Source of the DNA: Paenibacillus sp. MMS20-IR301
GTDB taxonomy: Bacteria; Bacillota; Bacilli; Paenibacillales; Paenibacillaceae
DNA length: 64,000 nt
Direction: 5' to 3'
Assembly: GCF_032302195.1 (NCBI RefSeq)
Contig: NZ_CP135275.1
Location: 1,860,001-1,924,000, forward strand
The position numbers were made by a program, and so were the translations under genes. The notes below the pieces were generated by a model. The model saw nothing but the letters and a program-made list of their open reading frames with translations. It made no database searches and was not told where the DNA came from. Numbering within the stretch: position 1 is the stretch's first letter; each line of letters starts with the position of its first letter. Below, piece by piece: positions 45,177 to 52,729 of the stretch.

Positions 45177-45896
45177 ATGATGATACCGGCGGATAACACA
45201 ATTGGGACGAATCCTGCACATACAAGAGATAAGACAAACAAGGAAGCTTTTCTGAACACTATAGCCGCCAAGCTGGGCCGGGAACGCAGGCATGAGGTGC
45301 AGCGCCCGGCACTTCAGGAAGTCCTGCCGGACAGCTATGGTCCCCTGACTGAAGAAGATTTGGTAGAGATGCTCAAGGAGCAATGCTTCTTTATTCATAC
45401 CCAGGTGATTGAATCGGTGCCGGAGCTGCTGCAGCGGACTCTGGATGATCTGATTGCAGGCAATGGCGGCGGACAGGTGATGACTTCCGGCGATCCGCGG
45501 TTTGCCGGCTACGGATTGCAGTTCCCGGATGCATCCGTTTGGGAAGAAGCCGCCGGACGTGAGGCTAATATCAGACATGCGGAAGCGGCGAATACAGCCA
45601 TCGTATTCGCCGACTATGCCCTGGCGGAGTCCGGAACAGTTGTCGTAGAGAGCCGTCCGGATCAGGGCCGCGCGCTGCACTTCCTGCCCGCGCATTATAT
45701 TGCCGTAATTGAGAAGAAACGGCTGGTGCTGCGTTCCACTCAAGCCGCCGCTGCGTTGAACCGGAGGGTCCAGGATGGCGGGGCGTTAGGCTCCTCGATT
45801 AACTTCATCTCCGGTCCTTCCAACTCCGCTGATATTGAGATGAAGCTGGTCGTCGGTGTGCATGGACCGCTGCGGGCTACTTATGTGCTGATCTAA
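45177..45896 (+). CDS. lutC: L-lactate utilisation protein LutC
   Basis: 239 residues, immediately after the lutB stop with AAGGAGGGG ahead. The LUD (LutC/YkgG) domain is recognised by HAEAANTAIVFADYALAES-GTVVV and GSSINFISGPSNSADIEMK, with VHGP near the end. The N-terminal 60 residues (EAFLNTIAAKLGRERR) match LutC. It is the third subunit of the lactate oxidation system. A strong terminator follows after 6 bases. Confidence 0.95.
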   Translation: MMIPADNTIGTNPAHTRDKTNKEAFLNTIAAKLGRERRHEVQRPALQEVLPDSYGPLTEEDLVEMLKEQCFFIHTQVIESVPELLQRTLDDLIAGNGGGQVMTSGDPRFAGYGLQFPDASVWEEAAGREANIRHAEAANTAIVFADYALAESGTVVVESRPDQGRALHFLPAHYIAVIEKKRLVLRSTQAAAALNRRVQDGGALGSSINFISGPSNSADIEMKLVVGVHGPLRATYVLI

Positions 45897-45902
45897 GACA
45901 AT

Positions 45903-45942
45903 GCGGCAGCCCGGGACGGGAAATCCGGTCCTGGGCTGCCGC
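45903..45942. terminator. Terminator after lutC (possibly bidirectional)
   Basis: GCGGCAGCCC (45903-45912) pairs with GGGCTGCCGC (45933-45942), with an inner GGAC/GTCC extension, and is followed by TGTTTTTA. It also faces the 3' end of a converging small gene. Confidence 0.85.
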
Positions 45943-45958
45943 TGTTTTTATTATAAAG

Positions 45959-46183
45959 TCACTTCTGATCATCGTCGCGGTAACCGAATTCTTCTGTCTT
46001 CACGCCGTTTTCATACACCTCAATAAATCGTGCGTGGCCTTCTTCACCTGAAGCAGCAATCATCCTGGCTGTCGCTTCGTGTGCTGTAGCTCCGGCGATT
46101 TTCTCTATCTGCTTATCATTGTGAAAATATAAATCTATCACCACATACACCTTATCTTCAAGATTAAGTTTAATTTCACTCAT
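45959..46183 (-). CDS. Small hypothetical protein (74 aa)
   Basis: 74 residues, start with GGAGG 8 bases ahead. It reads MSEIKLNLEDKVYVVIDLYF then NDKQIEKIAGATAHEA and ends in an acidic tail (EFGYRDDDQK). It has a beta strand followed by helix pattern and no membrane segment or cysteine motif. The family was not recognised. It stands alone between lutC and the acetyltransferase gene. Confidence 0.65.
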   Translation of the reverse strand: MSEIKLNLEDKVYVVIDLYFHNDKQIEKIAGATAHEATARMIAASGEEGHARFIEVYENGVKTEEFGYRDDDQK

Positions 46184-46283
46184 TGTTGTCGCCTCCAGTT
46201 CCTTAAATATATCCCGTAAGGAATAATATGTAAATGCATTGAAGGACCCTATATGCGGCTTCTACTTATTACCTATTATTCAT

Positions 46284-46895
46284 CTACTTATAATCTTCCA
46301 CGTCAAATTCCCTGTCTTTATAGTAATATTTCCGGTCTTCTTCGGTAATCTCACGGATGACCCGGCAAGGGCTGCCCACGGCAATTACATTGTCCGGGAT
46401 ATCCTTGGTCACTACACTGCCAGCCCCGATTACAACATTATTACCTATGGTTACGCCTGGATTTACAACAACATTGCCGCCAATCCATACATTATTTCCG
46501 ATCGTTATGGCAATCCCGTACTCATACCCTGAATTCCTGGACTCGGGATGAACCGGATGCCCTGCAGTATACAGCGACACATTCGGAGCAAACATGACGT
46601 TATCACCGATAACAACTCTGCCGACATCCAGAATAGTACAGTTGAAATTAGCGTAGAAGTTATTCCCTACCGTAATGTTCGTCCCGTAATCACAGCGGAA
46701 AGGCGCTTCAATATGGGTGTTCTCGCCAGCCTGTCCGAGGATATCCCGGATTAGCCCTGCCCGCTTCTCATGTTCGTCAGGTGACAGCTGATTGAACTGG
46801 TGGACCTTCAGCCTGCTGGCTGTCCGCTCCTCTAATAATCCGTCCAACCAGGCTTTGTATGGGAGTCCTGCGAGCATTCTTTCTTTCTGATTCAT
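46284..46895 (-). CDS. maa: Maltose/galactoside O-acetyltransferase (left-handed beta helix)
   Basis: 203 residues. The N-terminal helical cap (MLAGLPYKAWLDGLLEERTA) is that of maltose and galactoside acetyltransferases. Hexapeptide repeats follow (GTNITVGNNFYANFNCTIL, DNVMFAPNVSLYTAGHPVHP with the catalytic His, AITIGNNVWIGGNVVVNPG, NNVVIGAGSVVTKDIPDN). It transfers acetyl from acetyl-CoA to sugar hydroxyls as a cytoplasmic trimer, a probable detoxification of surplus sugars. The gene symbol reflects family resemblance only. The 216 bases upstream hold only AT-rich sequence with a small ACTTAT-A-ATAAGT dyad near 46973. Confidence 0.88.
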   Translation of the reverse strand: MNQKERMLAGLPYKAWLDGLLEERTASRLKVHQFNQLSPDEHEKRAGLIRDILGQAGENTHIEAPFRCDYGTNITVGNNFYANFNCTILDVGRVVIGDNVMFAPNVSLYTAGHPVHPESRNSGYEYGIAITIGNNVWIGGNVVVNPGVTIGNNVVIGAGSVVTKDIPDNVIAVGSPCRVIREITEEDRKYYYKDREFDVEDYK

Positions 46896-47111
46896 GATTT
46901 TGTCCTGCCTTTTCTGAGAGTTGTTTTGTACGAAAAAAGTATATTCAAACCTTCTTCCGACTTTTTATATAACTTATAATAAGTATAAACATAAATTATT
47001 TTTAGCTAAATGTCCACTTTTATAATGTCCGGAATGTATTACCGGATCGTCAACCACTCGTGACTAAATGCAGCAGCGGCAGCCCGGGACTATAAAGTTG
47101 TTGATGTCAGG

Positions 47112-47984
47112 TTATACAAATGCACAATCAGCAGGACATCCAAGGCTCCCGAAAACTGTCCGCGCTGCAGAATCTGCCGGCAGGAAAACCTGAATCTGCG
47201 GATATAAGCGCCCGCCTGCAGAAATCGAAACCTGCTTGTAGCGCACGGGAACAAGCTCTCCGGAGCTTTCCATTCTGGCTAGAATTGTTTGTACTGGATC
47301 AGCCTCTTCCGCTGCATCCTGCCGATTTAGATAATCGCGCGCGTTATATTTCTGAATTCTGTCCAGCAATTTTTGATACCATACATCATATCGCGAGAGC
47401 ATGTGTTCCCTCTTAAAGGCTTGTAATCCGTTTATGATGTGCTCCTCCCATTGCTTAAACGACACCTTGTCAAATGTGGAGCGGGACCGGACAGGAAAAC
47501 CGGAACTAAAATGTAAATCGATCCTATTCAATAAACCGTCCAATGAACGCTCGAGGGGAATTTCAAACAATTGCTGAAAAGGCTCATTGAATCCCTTGAT
47601 ATCCTGAGTATGTGTTACGATCATAGCGGGAAAAGGAATACTCTTCATCGTTAGTTGAGCCCACTCCAATGCACGCTCCAACAACCGTCCATCTAGTTCG
47701 GTCTGAATTGGAAGAAAACCGGCTGCCATAAGCAAATCGTTACGCTCGTCGGAGGTACACTCCAGATATTCTGCAATATTTATTATCGTCTGGCGGGTCG
47801 GTATGCGATGGGTACGTCCAACCAGCAGATTTTTATACGAAGGAAAAGCCTCATCGTTCAACTCTTGTTGAGTAAACCGTTTCAAGAACGGTTGGGGGCG
47901 ATCGGCAAGATTTTTCCGGCGTTTTATCCGCAGGGCTTCAATTTCACTCATTACGATTCTATGTCTGGAATTCTCCATATCCAT
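47112..47984 (-). CDS. XRE-type regulator with MmyB-like ligand domain
   Basis: 290 residues, AAGGAG 7 bases before the ATG. The N-terminal helix-turn-helix region (FTQQELNDEAFPSYKNLLVG, TRQTIINIAEYLECTSDERN-DLLMAAGFLP) is followed by an MmyB-like sensor domain (LLERALEWAQLTMKSIPFPA, FNEPFQQLFEI). It diverges from the quinone-reductase-like gene 120 bases away, a common pairing in which the regulator represses the dehydrogenase. Its ligand is unknown; fatty-acid-like molecules are bound by some relatives. Confidence 0.85.
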   Translation of the reverse strand: MDMENSRHRIVMSEIEALRIKRRKNLADRPQPFLKRFTQQELNDEAFPSYKNLLVGRTHRIPTRQTIINIAEYLECTSDERNDLLMAAGFLPIQTELDGRLLERALEWAQLTMKSIPFPAMIVTHTQDIKGFNEPFQQLFEIPLERSLDGLLNRIDLHFSSGFPVRSRSTFDKVSFKQWEEHIINGLQAFKREHMLSRYDVWYQKLLDRIQKYNARDYLNRQDAAEEADPVQTILARMESSGELVPVRYKQVSISAGGRLYPQIQVFLPADSAARTVFGSLGCPADCAFV

Positions 47985-48104
47985 CTTCTCACTCCTTATC
48001 TTATGAAGTGTAGTTCTGCACTTGGGGCGAAACTTTATTTAAAGTATACTCCTCATTGAAATGAAGATCATCCAATGACCATAACCAAGATGGAGGAAAC
48101 CGAT

Positions 48105-49046
48105 ATGATTCGTACTATTGTAGTTGATCCGCATGAAAAGTCACTTTTTCGCTTCAAAGAAGTCGACGCCCCGCAGGCTAAACCTTGGGAAGCGCTTGTG
48201 CAAGTGAAGGCCGTCTCACTCAACCGGGGTGAAGTGAGTGACGCTAAGAATCAGGAAATGTCTAGCCGTCCTGGATGGGATTTCGCCGGGATTGTCCTCG
48301 AGCCGGCAGAGAATGGCGCAGGACCGCAAAAAGGGGCTCAGGTTGTTGGTTTACTGTCGATGGGAGCATGGAGCGAGCAAGTGGCTGCTCCCGTATCGTT
48401 GTTGGCCGAAATCCCGGACAAGCTCACCTTTACGGAGGCGGCTACTCTCCCCGTAGCAGGGCTCACTGCACTTTACGCACTCCGAAAAGGCGGCATGCTG
48501 CTTGGCAAACGCATTTTCATTACAGGCTCTAGCGGCGGGGTTGGGTTATTCGCTCATCAGCTTGCAGCCCAATCCGGCGCATTCGTTGTAGGTACGGCAA
48601 GTACGGAAGAGAAGGCCGGGCTTGTTCGGGAGAATGGATCTGACGAGGTGATCATTGGATATTCCGCAATATCATCAGCCCGTAAGTTTGGGCCGTACGA
48701 TCTGATCATTGATTCAGTAGGCGGCAATACACTGGCGACGCTGCTGCCGCTGCTGGCGCCCCGGGGAGTTTGCGTTGCGGTAGGTTTTTCCTCTTCAAAT
48801 ACGGCAATGATTGATATGATGAATCTGGTGACCAGCGGCGGAAGAACCTTGTACAGCTTCTTTTTAGGTGAGGAGCTCTCTCGTCAATCAGCCACGGACG
48901 ATCTGAGTTTGCTGGTCCGTCTGGTCACTGATGGGCTGTTAATCCCCCGAATCGGAGTAGAAGCATCTTGGACCGAAATTAACACCGTTGCCCATAATCT
49001 AATGGAACGGAAATTCTCGGGCAAAGCCGTACTTCTCATAGATTGA
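48105..49046 (+). CDS. Zinc-independent alcohol dehydrogenase / quinone oxidoreductase (MDR family)
   Basis: 313 residues from ATG 48105 (GGAGG 8 bases ahead; the frame opens earlier without a site). The GroES-like domain (VQVKAVSLNRGEVSDAKNQE, GWDFAGIVLEPAENG) and the NADPH-binding Rossmann domain (IFITGSSGGVGLFAHQLAAQ, GPYDLIIDSVGGNTLATLLP) are typical of quinone oxidoreductase-like MDR proteins. The catalytic zinc ligands are absent. It probably reduces quinones or enals with NADPH. An XRE-type regulator diverges from it. Confidence 0.9.
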   Translation: MIRTIVVDPHEKSLFRFKEVDAPQAKPWEALVQVKAVSLNRGEVSDAKNQEMSSRPGWDFAGIVLEPAENGAGPQKGAQVVGLLSMGAWSEQVAAPVSLLAEIPDKLTFTEAATLPVAGLTALYALRKGGMLLGKRIFITGSSGGVGLFAHQLAAQSGAFVVGTASTEEKAGLVRENGSDEVIIGYSAISSARKFGPYDLIIDSVGGNTLATLLPLLAPRGVCVAVGFSSSNTAMIDMMNLVTSGGRTLYSFFLGEELSRQSATDDLSLLVRLVTDGLLIPRIGVEASWTEINTVAHNLMERKFSGKAVLLID

Positions 49047-49104
49047 TTGTACAAGTTTGCAGCTGGAATGCCAGAAATCTAAAAATGAATCTGAAGAAGA
49101 ACCG

Positions 49105-49153
49105 GCAGCAGTAAACCTTGACTCGTTCTAGCAGGGAGTACTGCTGCTTTTTT
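49105..49153 (+). terminator. Terminator of the MDR oxidoreductase gene
   Basis: GCAGCAGTA (49105-49113) pairs with TACTGCTGC (49139-49147) and is followed directly by six T. The rest of the 49047-49348 gap holds AT-rich sequence with no gene. Confidence 0.85.
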
Positions 49154-49348
49154 GTATTATTGAGCTATTGGTTTCCGTTAGTTGAATCCGCATGCTTTCT
49201 TTTATTACACAATATCTTCGTACTGCGCATTAGTCACTAAGACTCTCAATGAAAAATTATTATTAGGCAAACGGTAGGGTAGTAAAAGATGGTGTCTTTG
49301 ATTGTTTTTTGATAAACTAGGAATATATCAGAAATGGAGGCGGTTTAC

Positions 49349-49399
49349 ATGAAAAGTAAGGAGAACAATGGGCAAAAAAACGGGGAATATAGCGCCTAA
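49349..49399 (+). CDS. 16-residue leader peptide ORF upstream of the methyltransferase
   Basis: ATG 49349 has GGAGG 8 bases ahead, better than most genes here, and encodes MKSKENNGQKNGEYSA before a TAA. It ends 42 bases before the methyltransferase TTG start and just before a hairpin that can hide that gene's ribosome site. This layout matches translational attenuators of erm-type and other resistance genes, but the peptide matches no known leader that I recognise. Confidence 0.55.
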   Translation: MKSKENNGQKNGEYSA

Positions 49400-49417
49400 T
49401 TAGCCCTATAACTGCGA

Positions 49418-49432
49418 CTCCCCATTAGGGAG
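49418..49432 (+). promoter_or_regulatory. Hairpin that sequesters the methyltransferase ribosome site
   Basis: CTCCC (49418-49422) pairs with GGGAG (49428-49432), the Shine-Dalgarno sequence of the methyltransferase. A competing pairing joins GGGGA in the leader ORF (49382-49386) with TCCCC (49419-49423) and would free the site. Another joins CCCTA (49404-49408) with TAGGG (49426-49430). Confidence 0.5.
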
Positions 49433-49441
49433 AAAAATGTC

Positions 49442-50122
49442 TTGAATAATCCTTTCATAAGTATCCAAAAACCAACGCCATTAGGTGCGGGTTCATACGA
49501 AATGGCTCTGCCGCTGATTACTGCTTTAGAATTGAAGCCAGGTATGCGTGTATTGGAAATAGGCGCTGGTACTGGTCAAGTTGCGGCAACGTTAGCTAAA
49601 CATTGGGGAGTAACTGTAATTACATTAGAATTCTGGGAAAGTTTGAATGTTATCCAGGAATACGCATCAGAACAGGGTGTAGATAATGACGTTCTGGTAG
49701 TAAAGGCGAATGCTGAACTTTTGCCATTTCCGGACGAAGCATTTGATGCAGTCTTTAGTATCGGCTCTTTTTTTATGATAGAAGATAGGGAACAAGCGCT
49801 GAAAGAAATCACACGCGTTACTCGTACTAACCGTTTTTTTGGAATTGCAGAGCCTATGTGTACGTTAAATCCGATACCGCCTGGTTTGGATAATTTCGAT
49901 ATATTACAGTCTTATAAAAAATGGGTTCGGACGTTAGATTGGAATTGCAATTTACTTCGAGATCACGGTTTTTTTATTACTGAAAGTTATTACTTCTCTG
50001 AGAGTTACCAATGGATGCTCGATAATTTCCGATATTACGATGGCGAGAAGGATTTTATATTGCACGATGAAGGACGTTGGTTGGGACTAGGGCTGGCTGT
50101 TGGCAAGATAGTACGACGATAA
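49442..50122 (+). CDS. SAM-dependent methyltransferase
   Basis: 226 residues from a TTG start with GGGAG 9 bases ahead. Class I methyltransferase motifs are present: motif I MRVLEIGAGTGQVAATLA, the acidic residue in TLEFWESL, and PFPDEAFDAVFSIGSFFMIE as motif II/post-I. The C-terminal part may hold the substrate pocket. It resembles small-molecule methyltransferases (Methyltransf_11) rather than rRNA methyltransferases such as Erm. AT content looks higher than in its neighbours. Its leader ORF and hairpin suggest inducible translation. The acceptor is unknown. Confidence 0.85.
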   Translation: MNNPFISIQKPTPLGAGSYEMALPLITALELKPGMRVLEIGAGTGQVAATLAKHWGVTVITLEFWESLNVIQEYASEQGVDNDVLVVKANAELLPFPDEAFDAVFSIGSFFMIEDREQALKEITRVTRTNRFFGIAEPMCTLNPIPPGLDNFDILQSYKKWVRTLDWNCNLLRDHGFFITESYYFSESYQWMLDNFRYYDGEKDFILHDEGRWLGLGLAVGKIVRR

Positions 50123-50150
50123 GCGTTGAATTAACAGGGAATGACTCTTG

Positions 50151-50188
50151 AATAACGAAGGACTGCCATATGGTAGTCCTTCGTTATT
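50151..50188. terminator. Perfect long hairpin after the methyltransferase
   Basis: AATAACGAAGGACT (50151-50164) and AGTCCTTCGTTATT (50175-50188) pair without mismatch, and the inner CCATATGG is also self-complementary. It can act on both strands between the convergent methyltransferase and AlkD-like genes. Bases 50189-50312 show no further feature. Confidence 0.8.
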
Positions 50189-50312
50189 CTAAAGGGCCAC
50201 ATTAGCTCAATAACACAATGGCAATCTCTGGCTTTATTTTCTCGTTCCAGGGAATCCCTCCCTTACTGCGCCGTTTGCGTCAAATACGATATCCACCACT
50301 TCTCTTATTCGA

Positions 50313-50981
50313 CTAATTATTCTTTCGTTTGTTTACTTCAATCGCAATGAAATCCGGCAAATAATTGGGAGTACAGCCCCGTGATACCATGTCATCTTTA
50401 TACAGTCCCGTTATTTCTCCCAGTTTAATACAACGCGCACGATTATTGTCGTCATAAACGCCTATCCAGCCTGCGGTGAAATTCATAGCCCATTGAACTT
50501 CCGGTTCTTCCTGTGTAATTCTAGTCTCTAGTGCAGATAGCAGGTACTCGGTGTTATCAGGCGGTGTTTGTCCAGTCCATCTGAGCCGCGCTTGATAATA
50601 CCAGAAAGTGCGTCTTTGTAATGCAGAAGAGCTATTTTCCCATGACTCCATCCAGGCAATTGTCTTCTTGTCCTTGCTGAGCTGATTAGCCATTAACCAA
50701 TCCATTAAGTTATTCCGCTCATCATAGGTATGCGTCTGCATATCCTTATCAAGCTTATTTAGCTCTTCTTCTGAAAGAAGTTTTTTATCCATAATTAAGA
50801 TTGCTAATAGTCTGGGTAAAAACGCCTCGCTTGACCATAGCTCCATAGCTAATCCGTGATCTTTTTTAATATCCTTTGCGAATTTTCGCAAGTCGCCCAG
50901 CTTGGTTGCACTATTAATCTGTTGTAGAATGTTTTCTGCTTTGGCAGAGCGTTTCATTACTGTACTTTTATCCTTACTCAT
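50313..50981 (-). CDS. DNA alkylation repair (AlkD-like HEAT repeat) protein
   Basis: 222 residues of almost all-helical sequence with repeated helix pairs (TKLGDLRKFAKDIKKDHGLA-MELWSSEAFLPRLLAILIM, MQTHTYDERNNLMDWLMANQ, SALQRRTFWYYQARLRWTG). This fits AlkD-type alkylpurine DNA glycosylase folds. Some family members lack glycosylase activity, and the catalytic Asp could not be assigned with confidence. AAGGAG precedes the ATG. It stands alone on the minus strand, downstream of a bshB2 paralog on the same strand. Confidence 0.75.
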   Translation of the reverse strand: MSKDKSTVMKRSAKAENILQQINSATKLGDLRKFAKDIKKDHGLAMELWSSEAFLPRLLAILIMDKKLLSEEELNKLDKDMQTHTYDERNNLMDWLMANQLSKDKKTIAWMESWENSSSALQRRTFWYYQARLRWTGQTPPDNTEYLLSALETRITQEEPEVQWAMNFTAGWIGVYDDNNRARCIKLGEITGLYKDDMVSRGCTPNYLPDFIAIEVNKRKNN

Positions 50982-51043
50982 TCTATACAGCTCCTTTAGC
51001 GGGCGCTCTTTAATGTAAAAGCTGCCTACAATAATTTCTGATA

Positions 51044-51715
51044 TTAGAACGGATAGGTCCAGAATTGCTCCCGCCCGAACCGGACCCTGATTTCCTCTGC
51101 GCTCAGCTCACGGCTTCCGACAAGCTCCGCAGCTTGAAATTGGGAACGGTGCGCCTGAATGGAGGCCATTTTCTGCGTAAGGAAGTCAGTTACATCCACA
51201 TTCACATCTGCTGTTCCGATCATCTGCTCATGCCCCGCAGAGAAAGCGACACAGTGAACCGCCGGCCGCTCTCCCTCCGGCAGCCGGCTAACTGCGCGGA
51301 TCGCGGCTGCACCGGTAGCATCGTGGTCGGGATGCACACTATATCCGGGATAGAAGGTAATCAAGAGCGACGGAGCGAGCTCCTTAAGCAGCGAAAGAAT
51401 GGTGCGTTCCAGCAGGACCTGATCTTCGAACTCAATCATTTTATCGTGGAAGCCGAGCATTCTTAGATCCTGTATGCCAATCGCCCGGCAGGAAGCGGTC
51501 AGCTCTTCCCTGCGGATCTCCGGCAGGCTGACACGGCTGGCAAACGGCGGGATGCCCATATTACGGCCCATCTCCCCCAAGGTCAGGCAGGCATAAGTGA
51601 CCTCAGCGCCGCTGCTGATGTATTTCGCCAGGGTTCCGGCGGCAGCGAAGGCCTCATCATCAGGATGCGGGAATACAACCAGTATACGCTGCGTTGCAGC
51701 TTGATTAATCTCCAT
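51044..51715 (-). CDS. bshB2: PIG-L family deacetylase, BshB2-like paralog 1
   Basis: 223 residues from ATG 51715 (AAGGAG 10 bases ahead). The zinc motif VFPHPDDEAF, the later HPDHDATG and the C-terminal SHRSQF-like segment AHRSQFQAAE are those of bacillithiol deacetylases (BshB), which free the amine of N-acetylglucosaminyl-malate. A second copy lies at 58892-59611 with clear similarity along its length (both contain CLTLGEMGRNMG and LGFHDKMIEFED). This copy lacks the yojF partner and lies beside a divergent LysR/MFS pair. It could be a spare enzyme or act on another glycoconjugate. Confidence 0.85.
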   Translation of the reverse strand: MEINQAATQRILVVFPHPDDEAFAAAGTLAKYISSGAEVTYACLTLGEMGRNMGIPPFASRVSLPEIRREELTASCRAIGIQDLRMLGFHDKMIEFEDQVLLERTILSLLKELAPSLLITFYPGYSVHPDHDATGAAAIRAVSRLPEGERPAVHCVAFSAGHEQMIGTADVNVDVTDFLTQKMASIQAHRSQFQAAELVGSRELSAEEIRVRFGREQFWTYPF

Positions 51716-51740
51716 CGTATATAGTCTCCTTCTGGTAAAC

Positions 51741-52619
51741 TCAGTTTGAGTCCGGAGCGAAGTATTCAGTAACAACCTCGCGGAATACCTGTCCGGCTTG
51801 TGATATATAACGGTCTTTATGCCACAGCAAGGCGATTTCCCTGACCAGATCGTGATCCCTTACAGGAATCAGAAGAATCTGATCCTGCGGGCTTTTGGCT
51901 GTGCCGGGGATGAAGGCCAATCCGACCTCCGCTTCGACGAGAGCGATCAGTCTTGCCGGTTCATCCCCCTCATATACATAACACGGGGTGAACCCGGCGG
52001 TCTGGCACACAGCGTCTATTGTATCACGGATGCCGTAGCCTTTTTTCACACCGACGAACCATTCATCCTTAAGCTCTATAAGAGACAAGCTGCTCCGCTT
52101 AGCAAAGCGGTGGCCCGCAGGAACCGCCACGAAGATAGGGTCCATGCAGACAATCCGGCATTCAATTTGTTCTCCCCGTACCGGTGGTGAGGCCAGGCAG
52201 AAATCAACCTCTCCCCTGTTCAGCAAGGTAATCATTTCAGGCATGGAGAGCATCTGTACATGAAAATGGATTGCAGGCAGCTTCTTGCGGAACTCCCGGA
52301 GCAGATTAGGCAAGGTGCTCGCGGTGGTCACTGCCAGCTTAAGCGTTCCCGGTTCAAGGCTGGACAGGTCACGCAGCTCCTGCCTGCCCTGCTCAAGCTC
52401 AAACAACGCCTTCTCCGCCCGCGGCAGGAAGATGCTTCCGGACTCATTCAAACGCAGCTTCCGGCCGGTCCGGTCGAACAAGGGCACACCCAGATCTTCC
52501 TCCAGCCGCTGAATCGTTTTACTGAGTGAAGACTGAGTTACATGCAGGCTGTGAGCAGCCTCAGTCATATGCTCCAAGCGGGCAACAGCGATGAAGTATT
52601 GCAATTGCAGAAGTTCCAT
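51741..52619 (-). CDS. LysR family transcriptional regulator
   Basis: 292 residues from ATG 52619 (GGAGG 5 bases ahead). The helix-turn-helix reads LQLQYFIAVARLEHMTEAAH-SLHVTQSSLSKTIQRLEEDL-GVPLFDRTG. The C-terminal effector domain (GTLKLAVTTASTLPNLLREF, VDFCLASPPVRGEQIECRIV) is a periplasmic-binding-like fold. It diverges from an MFS drug transporter gene 110 bases away and lies 25 bases ahead of the first bshB2, so it probably controls the transporter and perhaps the deacetylase. Confidence 0.93.
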   Translation of the reverse strand: MELLQLQYFIAVARLEHMTEAAHSLHVTQSSLSKTIQRLEEDLGVPLFDRTGRKLRLNESGSIFLPRAEKALFELEQGRQELRDLSSLEPGTLKLAVTTASTLPNLLREFRKKLPAIHFHVQMLSMPEMITLLNRGEVDFCLASPPVRGEQIECRIVCMDPIFVAVPAGHRFAKRSSLSLIELKDEWFVGVKKGYGIRDTIDAVCQTAGFTPCYVYEGDEPARLIALVEAEVGLAFIPGTAKSPQDQILLIPVRDHDLVREIALLWHKDRYISQAGQVFREVVTEYFAPDSN

Positions 52620-52729
52620 ATCCGCCTCCATTCATTCCCTTAAGTCTATGGAATTATAGCATGAAATGCGTTGGAGTATATCATTCGTTTCAAGTACGAT
52701 ATCACTACAACACATTAGGAGGAATAACA

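Noticed and set aside
44079..45743. 554-codon open frame antisense to lutB and lutC
   Set aside because: The plus strand encodes well-recognised LutB and LutC with Fe-S and LUD motifs; the antisense frame has no family signature and no ribosome site.
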